Source: Rhipicephalus microplus
Taxonomy: Eukaryota > Arthropoda > Arachnida > Ixodida > Ixodidae
Assembly: GCF_043290135.1 (NCBI RefSeq)
Contig: NC_134702.1
Coordinates: forward strand, 77,902,417-77,966,416
Length of the DNA stretch: 64,000 nt
Direction: 5' to 3'
The number at the start of each line of letters is the position of its first letter. The first letter of the stretch is position 1. Position numbers and translations under genes: made by a program. The notes beneath the pieces are model-generated. The model saw only the letters and a program-made list of their open reading frames with translations, did no database searches and was not told where the DNA came from. Of the stretch, positions 54,265-64,000 are shown piece by piece.

Positions 54265-57075
54265 ATAATGTAAGAAAATGCATTGTTGTTAACCATTTGT
54301 AGTTATTCGATCTCTATCGGTTCAGATTACGATCGAAATTGACTGTGTGACACCGGTATAAGGCCATTTAGTGCAATTCACTAATAAATTTTCTGATAGT
54401 CCGAACTGCAGCGCTTCTTGCGGTCATTCTGATTCTTGCGCTCTTGTTCTTTAGTGTTTGAAAGATTGTGTACATTTCAAGGCCTCAAAGCATTAAAATC
54501 TTGGCACAGACGAAAAATGTTCGCCATGGTGCATATCTTCAAGCAAAAAAAAAAAAAAACTGGTTTCGTCTAAAGAGTGTTGTAAACGTCAAGTCTTGCG
54601 TACGCATATAAGCGCACCATGCGGAGGCAGGTCTCGTTGCGGAAAGCGTCTCGTACAGCGGCCAGACAACAAACGACCACGGCATCGGCGCCTCTTGCAA
54701 CGACTATACCGTTCAAAACAAAACAACACAAAACAAAACTTCGCGGAAGTGAGGTGCGTAAAAACTCGAGTGGCCTCGAAGTGGCAACAAACTTGCGAGA
54801 CAAAAGGGCCCGTCGCTCGCCAGCTCTCTCAACGTCGCAAGTACAGGCGGCAATTAAAGAAGCCAAGAAACAAGCGAACAAAAATCTACCCACGTACATA
54901 AAACGTGTGCGTATAATTCGCAAGCCTTTTTTGTTTTCGCGCGCCACCCACCGAGATCAACGGTGCAAAACGTTTTGGAAGATTCTCTCTTCCCCTCTCT
55001 CTCTTTCCCTCTCTAATCAACTTCGTACCACAAGGTTTGTCGGCATGACGCTACTTAAGTTTTATGTACTTGCGTTTTTTTAAGCTCATGTCCATTTATC
55101 TCCCGCTTTCTTTGAAGAAGAAACACGGCCAGACGAATTAGCGAACGCATTCGGGATGAATTACGTGGTCATGACGCAAAGTTCACCGCCGCCTAATTCC
55201 TTGGAAGTTAATAACGAAACGAGACGCGAACATATAACATAGCTGAGGCCTCCACCACTCTGTCGGGCCACGCGAAATAGCCTGGTGCCAGGAGGTTCTG
55301 GCAAGGTTTCGCGCATATAATATACAAGCCGTGCGACGCCGTTGCCACTATATGTGTTGCAGAAAAAGTCGACGCCCGTCTCTCGCGATGTGACGTAATT
55401 GGCCCCCTTGAAGATAAACACGCCGTGCTATCCTTTTGTTCCCGTTGTTTCTAATTGGGACTCGCAACAAGCGTTAATGACTATCTTTCGGCCTGAAACG
55501 GGGTGCGAGAGCATTATGTTCCTATACGCGGAAATAACTACACTGACCCAGACAGGAACTGACAGTTGTGTTGGTGGGGATCGTCTCTGCGGCGCACTAC
55601 CTGTCAACTTTTCCGCCGTATTGCAGTGACCCACCTCAGATTAGCCTGTCACACATTCTAGCTGCTTCCTAGCTGCTTAATTCGCGGTGACAGCTACAGT
55701 GACACTGCACGGAAGTCGTTAGCCGTCGACCTGAATAGAGACACAATGTGACGTCCGTATGGTAATGATACTTAGTAGAATAGACTGTTAAATGAGTTGT
55801 TATTGCTTAACGATTGAAAAGAGCGCGAAATAATTATGTGTAGTGGCTTTCATTGTCTTGACCCACGTTATTAGGCGTCCTTTTAAATCATTATAATGAT
55901 GCGCAACATCCTTATACGAACAGGTAGTGAGTGCTTCGCTGATTCGCAGAAGCAAGAACTATGGCGTTGTGGGTGCACCTCGCAACTGCACGACTGTACT
56001 CGCAGTAAGCATTCTAAAACTTATTTAAGTGGCCAATGTTACTTGAACAGACGCTCCTTTTTTTCGCAGGAAGGTTGGTTTTTCCATCAAAAAGACAAGC
56101 GAGGCCACCGATTGACGAAGTGATGCAAACGGCGCCCCATTATACATTATCGCGTTACACTCTTGAGGGCTGAGGGGAAGCTCAACCGTCCTCTAACTTC
56201 TGTTGATGTCCACGTTTGTACCTCTTATATTGAGTTATTGAGGTCAAGGAATGGAGACACTCCGCAAAAAGCTTCAGACGTACTGATAAGCTTATTCTTA
56301 TTCAGTAACTTTCTTTAGTTATGATAGGAGTAGTAACGTCTCCTATAAACATATTTTATGGCCGTCCCTTGCAAACTACAATAATAAACGTATATACGCC
56401 ACGTGAAGTTGAAACGATTCGCATTTATGTTCATAGTTGACCGTGTGAGCGGAATTTTTTATGGTATTCACGTTGAGATGTGAACTTTTGTTTTATCGTG
56501 TTTATTTTTCGTGGAGTGTGAGTGGAATGTGCATTGCAGATGGGCTGTTGATTATTCATGCCTACGCTGCAGTAAAGTCATACGAAAGATATAACTGTTG
56601 GCGATTTCTTACCTGGTAGCGTTGGCACTCGTGGAGTTAACTGGCAATCAATGTGCCATTGCGGGTTGGCGCTGCATAATGTTCTCTTTTCGTTATCTGT
56701 TGCATGTGCTGCCTGTTCGTCATTAACGGTGCTGTAAGAACATGATACAGCTTGTTTTTATATAAGGAACATTGCAAGTCATCCTCACTATACTGGTGCT
56801 GATCTCTAGCTTGTCATGTCTAGGCCATTTGATTAAAAGGAACACTTCGAGCATTTTATTAAAATGGCAGTGGTCACACACGGCGCTTAAAGTTTCAAAT
56901 TGTCGGTACCTCCCAGAGTTCATCATTCTTTTCCCAACAACGGTAGTCAGCACCCACAAGTTAACAAGAATAAGAATTTCCGAGCCCATTGAACCTTGTT
57001 TTTTTTTTTCGTTCTCACTCTCAGAAGTGCAAATAAATATAAAAACCTAAAACAGTCTACTTAGAGGTCTACCAT
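54265..57075. other. Unassigned sequence
   Basis: No gene or clear repeat. An A-run lies at 54546-54559. The ORFs 54570-54947 (-) and 54619-55083 (+) overlap each other and have no recognisable domains. Confidence 0.35.
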
Positions 57076-57416
57076 AAAATACCAAACAAGCACCCCTCCC
57101 GAGCACACTCCCTCCTCCATTTTCCCGTAGATTTGAAATAGCTCCAACAATAAAGCTAGCGCCTTTTACCCTCGCCTTCCGCCATTTTCACTGTTTAATT
57201 CACTGTTTAATTCACTGTTTTGAAAACAGTGAATACATGCGTATACTCAATACAGCACTCAAGTAGAAACATGGGTTCGCATTTTTTAAATTCTTAGTGG
57301 CTCTTCATCCGCCGTATTAAATTTCAATCTGCACCGAGCAACCCTCCTCCCTCACCCTCCAAACTTTGTCAGGTTATCTTTCACCATAGGGGGGTGGGGT
57401 GCTTGCTCGGGATTTC
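57076..57416. mobile_element. Possible MITE/foldback element
   Basis: AAATACCAAACAAGCACCCC near 57077 matches, with a few mismatches, the outward reading of the right end, AAATCCCGAGCAAGCACCCC, ending near 57415. A perfect palindrome (ATTCACTGTTTT-G-AAAACAGTGAAT, 57210-57234) sits near the middle, next to a repeated CACTGTTTAATT. No coding capacity. Confidence 0.45.
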
Positions 57417-58677
57417 ACGGTAAGCCTATACACCTTTTCACACGAAGGAAAAAAAAAACACCGCCATGATGGGCTGTGCGCGGCAGTACAAAGGCTGAGG
57501 GCGCAGCCTTTCCAGTGCATTTTCGAGTGGACGCGCCAATTTGCACAGCCCAACGAGGGATATGGCGGCGCCCAGGGAGGCGTTTATGAAAAGGTGAATA
57601 AGGTTGCCCCAACTGCGTGAAGTAGGCTCGTGATTGGCGTAGGGGTTGAGAAGTTGGAGGAGGAGGCAGAAAGCCACAATAGAATTATACAACAGTCAAC
57701 GTTCTTCGTGAAACAAGTCGGTCGACTTAAATAAACCAGCACTGCCTCTATAACGTACTGTTTGGGAACGTCAAACAACGATTGTTGTTCCTATAAGCCT
57801 CAGACGCACATGCTTATCGGACCACTTATTAACCAATATAAAGTAAAGTTTCAATGCGGAGGATCTATCCACTAGTTGATAGACGAAATCCACTGTACTG
57901 ATGTTCCGAGGTGTAAGAAGTGCACCGTCACGTTGATCTTGCGATGAGTCTCTTACGTTGCTGACGTACGCCTTTCGCACTTCGATTTCCAGGTCAGGAG
58001 ACTGGGGCTCGGAAACGGCTGGCGCTGTTCCATCTCCGACAGAGAAGCTGTGGTGAGTACCGAATATTTCAAAATCTCTTCTTTACCAGGAGTCGACGTG
58101 GCACAATGTTCGGAAGTGAAATACCAGGCATGCCTTCCGAGACACACGCTTGGCATGCATGTTGCCCCATCTTTGAGGCCATGCGATGTTTCCAGAGTGC
58201 CCCTCTAGGGATATACAACGTGTATAGCCTCCGTGTTTTCGGCCATTCTGAAGGAACGGGAGAAAGCACGGAGTTGCGATATGAGAGGCGATCTCCACTC
58301 AGTGCTCGCTCATCTTGTCTTCTATATACTGGTGTACTGACTGTTCGAGGGCCTCCTGCATCTATTTCCGTTCTTTACACGTTGTTAATAATCAATATAA
58401 AGTAATTACGCGTTGCCCAGCAAGAAGGCAAAAAATACGCACTTTATATAAGCCAGGTCGTGATTTTACAGGGACGCCAAAGCCTCGATGTTTAAATCAA
58501 AGTACGCAAGTAAGGCTCGATGTTTACTACAGTTGTGGGGATTGCAGAAAAATCGTACGATTTCAACCAGGCGGACAGATTTCTGTCAAATGTGTCTACC
58601 TTTAAGTTCAATAAGCGTTGTGTCCCGCGCGCACACGTGAGAATGAACGCTTTTAGTTAGCCGTGCACTGTGCCTAC
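57417..58677. other. Unassigned sequence with a weak exon candidate
   Basis: At 57981-58058 a pyrimidine-AG acceptor (TTCGATTTCCAG), a 60-bp open segment (57993-58052) and a consensus donor (GTGAGT) are arranged like an internal exon. The frame beginning VRRLGLGNGWRCSI has no recognised homology. Confidence 0.2.
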
Positions 58678-58857
58678 TTCATCATCATCATCAGCAGCAG
58701 CATCATCAGCCTGACTACGTCCACTGCAGGACAAAGGCCTTTCCCATGTTCCGCCAGTTAACCCAGTCCTGTGCTTGCTGCTGCCAATTTATACCCGCAA
58801 ACTTCTTAATCTCATCTGCCCACCTAACCTTCTGTTTTCCCCTAACCCGCTTACTTA
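58678..58857 (-). pseudogene. RTE-clade LINE terminus with (ATG)n tail
   Basis: On the minus strand the frame reads RVRGKQKVRWADEIKKFAGI, then NWQQQAQDWVNWRNMGKAFV, ending LQWT and TAG at about 58723. The ending MGKAFVLQWT-stop is characteristic of RTE-type endonuclease/reverse transcriptase polyproteins. After the stop there is almost no 3' UTR, only CTGATGATG-type repeats (58678-58718), also typical of RTE elements. Upstream reverse transcriptase sequence is lost at about 58857, where similarity stops abruptly. This is a dead 5'-truncated copy. Confidence 0.88.
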
Positions 58858-61800
58858 GAGGTCGCTAATATGACGTGCATCAAGCTGCCATCGTTTCGTG
58901 AGATGGTTGCATGAGTAGCCAACGCAGCTCATCCTCTCAAACCCATTCTCGCGTCCATAGAGTGCAAACTGTAAAATAGCACGCGGGACGAGACGTTATA
59001 GTAGCTCAACTTTATACAAAACATCACGGCGACGGCGGCGAAGTGAATTTGTCTGTAGTGTCCGCATAGTTGCTATGACAATAATATGCGGGCTAACTGT
59101 ACATTTCACCCTGACCAATTTCACTCATGAATGATGAATGGCGGTGTTACGTTTCATTGGGCACAGCGTAATTATGAGCCGGAGAATGGGCTAGACGTTT
59201 TCGTCATGGTACCGCAGTTTCGAAGGAATATAATGTAGGAGGAAGAAATTTTGTGCCAGTAATGTCTTTCGCACCCGGCGGAATCAATATTCCTCGTTAG
59301 TTTTGGTTTCCTTGGTGGATTCCCCAAGCTTTCCGCCACGTTTGCCACCTTCCTCTGGAGGACGTATTTGCCGGTACGTATTCTCCGAACAACGTCAGTA
59401 GCTTAAAGCGAACTGCGACTGTTCGTTCTCATACGTATTACCTATATTCGTACGCCACGCCGGTCGCGTTTCCATGGGGGTGTAATGCCAGACCGATTTG
59501 GTACATATCTATTCTAGAATCTTAAAAAAAGATATAAAAACACTCCATAAGCGTGTAAATTTATACCAAACAGCTACACCACGATATCATCCCTTTTAAA
59601 GCGGTGCGCTGTGTCAAAACGCTCAACTTCGAAATTTGAATTAAATATGAATCTGCTTTGCTGTTGCTGTTGCTCGTTGGGAGCCTTCACTTTATGTGAT
59701 GACCTTCGACACAGACGGCTGCTCCTTCGGAAACGCGTCGTAATAAAAGGAAGCAGCAGCAGTGCCCTCGCTGAAGCAGAAAGTCGTCTTGACATCTGGA
59801 GTAAAATCCTGATCGCAATCGCGCTGCCTCGCCCTGCAGCTATCGGTAGCTTTTAATACCGTGCATCTAGCGTGTGCGCCGTCTCGTGCTCAGTGCCGCG
59901 CAGTGCAGTTGAAGGCCGAGGGTCATGTCAGCCACTAAGTAACGCCATGCATGGTCCTTTTATACTTTGGTAACACTAACCAGAATAAAAAGTTTGGCAG
60001 GATACACTTTCAATTTAAGCCCCACGAACGCTTTTCTTCGCTGAATCGCCAGTCTCGATGTTCCATTATGGGCGGGAAACGCGCGAGACAATTGTCCTTC
60101 TGCACGAAAGCCTGAACTCATAACTGCTGGAGGATGATTGAGCGTTAGGTTAGCTACATCGCACGGACCTGGTTAGGCAGATGTATGCTTTGTTTCACCG
60201 CACATGCTCCTTGCTATTACAGTTAGGTGCGGCCCGCCGGTCAAGCAGGGTTTAAAAGAGGGTATTTAGAGCATGGCTGGCGCTGTGTACGTCTTCCCCA
60301 TACTGTCCGTGTCTTTGTTCGCTAGTGCGATGCTCACAGTATTTAAAGCAAGGAACGGGACTCGTTCAATGTGTATCGGCAAATGGGAAATCACTTTTTG
60401 AAAACTATAGCGTCTTGCTTCCCCATTTCGTTGCTTTCATTCGAAACGTCACCATCATTAGGTCATCGATATTTAACGTGTATCAAAACGTTTACACGTG
60501 TATTGGCCCCTGTAGTGTCACAAAACGTTAGTTCAACGAACTAATTGATTATATTGTAGTTGTGACTTTCCAGCTTGACTTCTTTTGCGGGATTCGCACT
60601 GTTAAGTAAACTTTAGGACCTGTGTGACAGAAGATATTTAAAGCTTCGTGGCTTTGTTTCTGCATACTATCCTTTACTTTGTGGTCATGTGGCCTTCGGA
60701 CCAACGTTTCTATTAGCTTTGCTCCTGACTGCCTCTGCGAAGCACAATGAAGTTCTATGTGTGAGTTTGGTGTGAACAGTACATTGACCTAGCTAAGAAA
60801 CAGATTCTACATTCCACAAGACCTTGTATGTTTATACATCGGACTGTCTTAGTAAGAACTTTGGCAGCACTGCACTCGTTTGTTGCACTTATTTGAGTGA
60901 GAGAGAAGAGGGCATACATAGAGCCCGCGACGGTGTCCATCTGCACGCCTCCCACGATGAGGACACGATCGAGCTCCTTCTCGCGAGTTCACGCAGGCGA
61001 GACACCAAATAGCGCGAGTCCCTGCGGCATCGGCTCTCGAGCGCGACCGTCCACGTTAGGCGAAGCTAGCGGCGGCGCACTTTCGCTTCCGTTAAGCGCG
61101 CACGCTGGTATACGCTGCTTATGCACGGTGTAGGGGCGGAAGAACATCGGCCGCTACAGCATCGTTCACGTTCGTATAGGCGCATCCTACGCGTTTACGC
61201 ACATTATGCGTACACAGTGGCGCGTGTCGTGCACGCCGGAGAAACGCGTATTCAGGCAAAGAAAATGCGCGCGCTTGCTTTCGCCACTGGTGCATGCTCG
61301 CCTGAAGTTTCCCAGACTCTTCGAATCCGTGCGAAAGAAAGTTCGGAGAAATGGAGCGTGCATCCAGTCGTGCGTTTGAGAGCCGTGCATGACCGGGGTG
61401 TGCGTCCAGTTCCTCCATCGGCGCTTTCTTTTCTTTTCATTTTTTTTTAGATCGGTTGTAGCTCTTGGCTTGAGGAAGGAAGTCTGTCGAAGCTGGTGTG
61501 GGAACTTCAATCTATACGTCGATCAGAAGGTCGACCTTGCTTGAAGGAAGTTTGCAGTGAAGTGAAACGCCATGGAAATGCGACACTGCGCTGCAAGTTT
61601 TGAACACGTGGACGAATGTCGCAAGCTGTGGACAGCCCTAACGCAAATGACCCCTGGGTAGTTATTCGCACCAGGCTGTCGCATGTTTACAGGTGTGATC
61701 GTGTAGCAATACTATGCGGGGCTCACTGTATGCGAGCGAAAAATGATCATTTTGCGTCAATCTGGATAAGCTTAGGTTTATATTTTATCAGGGACGAATA

Positions 61801-62243
61801 TACTAAGTATTCATCAATATAATCTTTCACTGGGGCCGCAACATCTGTGACATCGTTGATAGCTCGCTTCAGTGAGCCCTCGATTAGGCACCGAGGCTCC
61901 TCGTTTCTTCATTAAAAGTATATATACACACTGCTACAAAACTCCGCCATGTAGCGTGCAATAGCCCGTTGAATCATTGAAATACTCCATTACACACATG
62001 CGTTTATACAGCCTCGATACGTGTGCCATTACCACAATTTCTAACTAATAGCGCAGGTTTTGATCAGCAGTTTGCGATATTGATCTGCATGGTTCTGATA
62101 CTTCGCAGCTTCCCACATTTGTCTTGACCACATTATTTTTTAAACGCGCAGCAATTTAAGGGTCCGGGTTGTCTGTTAGTGCGAAGCTGGAGTGTTCTAT
62201 CGTCGCCGTCTGGAGTGAAGCAGGCGCTACCAGGTATGAATAT
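58858..62243. other. Unassigned sequence
   Basis: No gene or RNA is supported. GC-rich ORFs at 60897-61510 on both strands are unrecognised. Confidence 0.35.
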
Positions 62244-62400
62244 TGTTACGTGAAAACGACACGATGCGTGACTATTTACAAGCAGTATTTACACCGATGC
62301 GTGTAGCATCGACCAAGATGAAGGACAGCACGCGAACAGACGATGATGATGATGATGATGATTCCACAGACATGGCTCGTACCCACTCAGGGGGATCGGC
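62244..62400 (-). mobile_element. Possible Gypsy LTR end
   Basis: The plus strand begins TGTTACGTGAAAACG, so on the minus strand the segment ends CGTAACA, a typical LTR 3' end (…CA). Its place downstream of the Gypsy pol fragment at 62769-63015, in the same orientation, is consistent. A (GAT)n tract at 62341-62361 interrupts it. The other LTR boundary is not identified. Confidence 0.35.
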
Positions 62401-62768
62401 CAAGAATCGATGACTTAATTAAGTAAGATTTTTTTTCCAATATCGAAACCACCCACCAGAAAAAAGAAAGAAAAAAGAAAAGACACCGTAGGCAGAATGA
62501 AAGGAGTGCAATAGTTGCTTGTCACTCGTTCAGATAAGACAATTATTCATTACCTTGATTAAGAATCAGCATGGTTAAACAATGCTCTTGTGTTCGTTGG
62601 AATTTTTTTTTGCACGAATAATACCAGCACTTTCCTTCGTCGTCTTCTGTGTGCAGAATGTCTGATCGCTGATATGTCAGTTACGTAGCATTCATTACCC
62701 ACAGTAGGTAAAAGCGCCGTTTCGGTGCACATCAATTACGCTCTTTAGCAGGCAGGTGGCAGGGTGCA
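62401..62768. other. Sequence between the pol remnant and possible LTR
   Basis: AT-rich, with an AAAGAAAG run near 62461-62483 (polypurine-tract-like). No coding sequence. Confidence 0.3.
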
Positions 62769-63015
62769 CTACCTACTGAGGTGCACTACATCACTGCACG
62801 GGATTGTAGGCAGAGTGGCCACAGAAGCAGGAATGATCTGGTAGGTGACGTTCGTTGCCCGGTGGACGATACGGCAAGGGCCCATGTACCCGGGGTAACA
62901 ATTTCTCTGATAATCCAACTCGGCGAACTGGGCACCACAGGAGAACGAGAGAACCGGGTGAGAAGCGAATTTCGACATGACGGCTGTCGTGGAGGGCCTT
63001 CTGGGTGGCTTGCGA
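62769..63015 (-). pseudogene. Gypsy-type pol polyprotein, integrase C-terminal remnant, frameshifted
   Basis: On the minus strand one frame reads ATQKALHDSRHVEIRFSPGS, then LVLLWCPVRRVGLSEKLLP. A second frame continues YMGPCRIVHRATNVTYQIIP and ends in SDVVHLSR before a stop. This is the region after the integrase catalytic core in Ty3/Gypsy elements, where the family pattern is FSPGxLVLLW...GLSEKLL.RYxGPYRV....VTYEV...VVHV.R. The two frames join at a CCGGGT run near 62898 where one extra G causes a frameshift. Reverse transcriptase, RNase H and the integrase DDE core are not in the window. The element is a dead fragment. Confidence 0.8.
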
Positions 63016-63059
63016 AGCCGAAAGTCTAGACCGGGTGATCTGACGTCCGGGCGATCTGG

Positions 63060-63240
63060 GAAAAAAGAGGGGGCAAGCGATGAATAGCGAGAGAGATAAA
63101 AATAAGGGAAAAAATGGGATAAAAATATAAATAATTAGAAAGAAAAGGAGAAAAAAGGCATAAAAATAACAAAGATGAATAAAGAAAGAGAAAACCTAAG
63201 AAATACAAAAATATAGGCTGCCCATTTCTGCACTTTTGTC
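63060..63240. repeat. A-rich region followed by GCTGCCCA, possible copy of 51340-51530
   Basis: AAAATAAGGGAAAAAATG-type purine-rich sequence runs into GGCTGCCCATTTCTGCAC. It is similar in layout to 51340-51530. Short-sequence similarity only. Confidence 0.3.
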
Positions 63241-63699
63241 AGGCTTAACCCAGCTAATGCGAAGCTGCCGGAACTTTCGCTATGTTTTTTTTTATTTTCC
63301 CTTTGCAGTGGAGCTATTGTTTAGCGTTGTAGTTCACGTTGGAGTGTCGAAGGCTGCACACTAATTGCACCTATATAGATGTTCCGTAAGAAGTGGCTTC
63401 GAACCAGTCTGAAAAACTAACCACAATCAGAAAATGAAAGCAACAAACAAACAAACAAACAAACAAACAAACAAACAAAAGAATAAAACGCCCCCAACAA
63501 GGAAAGCCCTACTGCGTTCACAATAAGTCTAATTTTCTGTATACAAGGTGTCCATTTCCCAGGATCGAAACGGATGGAAAAAATAATAAACCAGTGGTAC
63601 CAAAGCCGACTCGAGTGCTGAATGAGCCCTGAAGGGATATCGTGACAGGAAGAGGACTCAGCTCCGAGCAATCTGGGCGAGACGTCGGGAAATGACGGC
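63241..63699. other. Unassigned sequence with (CAAA)n repeat
   Basis: A CAAA tetranucleotide repeat spans about 63442-63479. Otherwise nothing recognisable. Confidence 0.5.
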
Positions 63700-63931
63700 T
63701 ACGCACACACGCGCGGAAGAAAGTGGCGCCACGCGATAATCTGCCCGACCACCATCACCCCCTCCCCTCACTTCTTCCCCCTCTGACTCCTCCTCAACCT
63801 CCTTCTCTCATCGCTGCCCCTTATGAGGACGACGATGGCGGCGAGAAACAATTACTGCCCATCGAGAGCGCCCTGTAACGAAAAATGAAATAAAGTAAAA
63901 GGTCGAGTCGGTATTCGATTTGCTTCGTTAC
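63700..63931 (+). mobile_element. Possible 3' part of a Gypsy-type LTR
   Basis: AATAAAG (63889-63895) lies about 40 bp upstream of a CTTCGTTACA end, the layout of the R-U5 end of a tick Gypsy LTR. The 5' boundary is unknown and no second LTR is in the window. Confidence 0.3.
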
Positions 63932-64000
63932 ATTTACCATGTGCCGGCTTCGATGAAAACACCGCGCGCGTCGAGAAGCTCTGCCATGGCACAGGATTTC
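63932..64000. other. Window end, unassigned
   Basis: If the preceding segment is an LTR end, internal element sequence would begin here. No primer-binding site is recognised. Confidence 0.3.

Noticed and set aside
61119..61510. Overlapping GC-rich ORFs on both strands
   Set aside because: Mirror-image frames in a CpG-rich region without recognisable motifs.

Overview
This 64 kb window looks like intergenic or intronic DNA from a hard tick (Ixodidae, probably a metastriate such as a Rhipicephalus relative). The main evidence is a tRNA-derived SINE of about 235-240 bp matching the tick SINE I know as Ruka. It occurs as about five good copies plus several fragments and diverged relatives, four of them with perfect 11-15 bp target-site duplications. 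The rest fits a large repeat-rich arthropod genome: non-LTR retrotransposon 3' ends, a Gypsy pol remnant, MITE-like elements and long microsatellites. No rRNA gene, functional-looking tRNA gene, CRISPR array or intact host protein gene can be supported. Nearly all ORFs are short and arise from repeats or chance; the longest (252 aa) has no recognisable domain.

Layout. 0-5 kb: two Ruka copies, a 61-bp tandem repeat, a GC-rich block with internal duplications, a CTCF-like motif, a compound CA/CGCA microsatellite and a 17-bp inverted repeat. 5-9.4 kb: a second tRNA-type SINE, a ~140-bp TTC tract, a TATA/initiator-like promoter candidate, and a 5'-truncated LINE on the minus strand inserted into an older repeat with a 15-bp target-site duplication. 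9.4-16 kb: a LINE 3' end, a SINE-like element, a cluster of perfect palindromes, and a ~1.28 kb DNA-transposon-like element with many subterminal GTAGTAA motifs. 16-24 kb: a 102-bp tandem duplication, adjacent palindromes, a diverged Ruka, a 513-bp MITE-like element and a LINE C-terminal relic. 24-35 kb: a repeat mosaic, a diverged Ruka-like SINE, further SINEs, and a LINE 3' end nested inside a Ruka-like SINE. 35-45 kb: GC-rich unique blocks, a small MITE-like element, two Ruka copies with target-site duplications, and a 486-bp TIR element with a TA target duplication. 45-58 kb: GAGT-rich repeat copies, a 5'-truncated Ruka with a perfect target-site duplication, microsatellites, a LINE C-terminus, a second promoter candidate and another MITE-like element. 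58-64 kb: an RTE-clade LINE terminus, a frameshifted Gypsy integrase C-terminus with a possible LTR, and a second possible LTR end.

The features do not form a pathway. The window is a record of repeated transposition, nesting and decay. The most useful leads are the palindrome cluster near 13.2-13.5 kb, the DNA transposon families at 14.5-15.8 and 43.6-44.1 kb, and a LINE 3' UTR hairpin that seems conserved by compensatory change.
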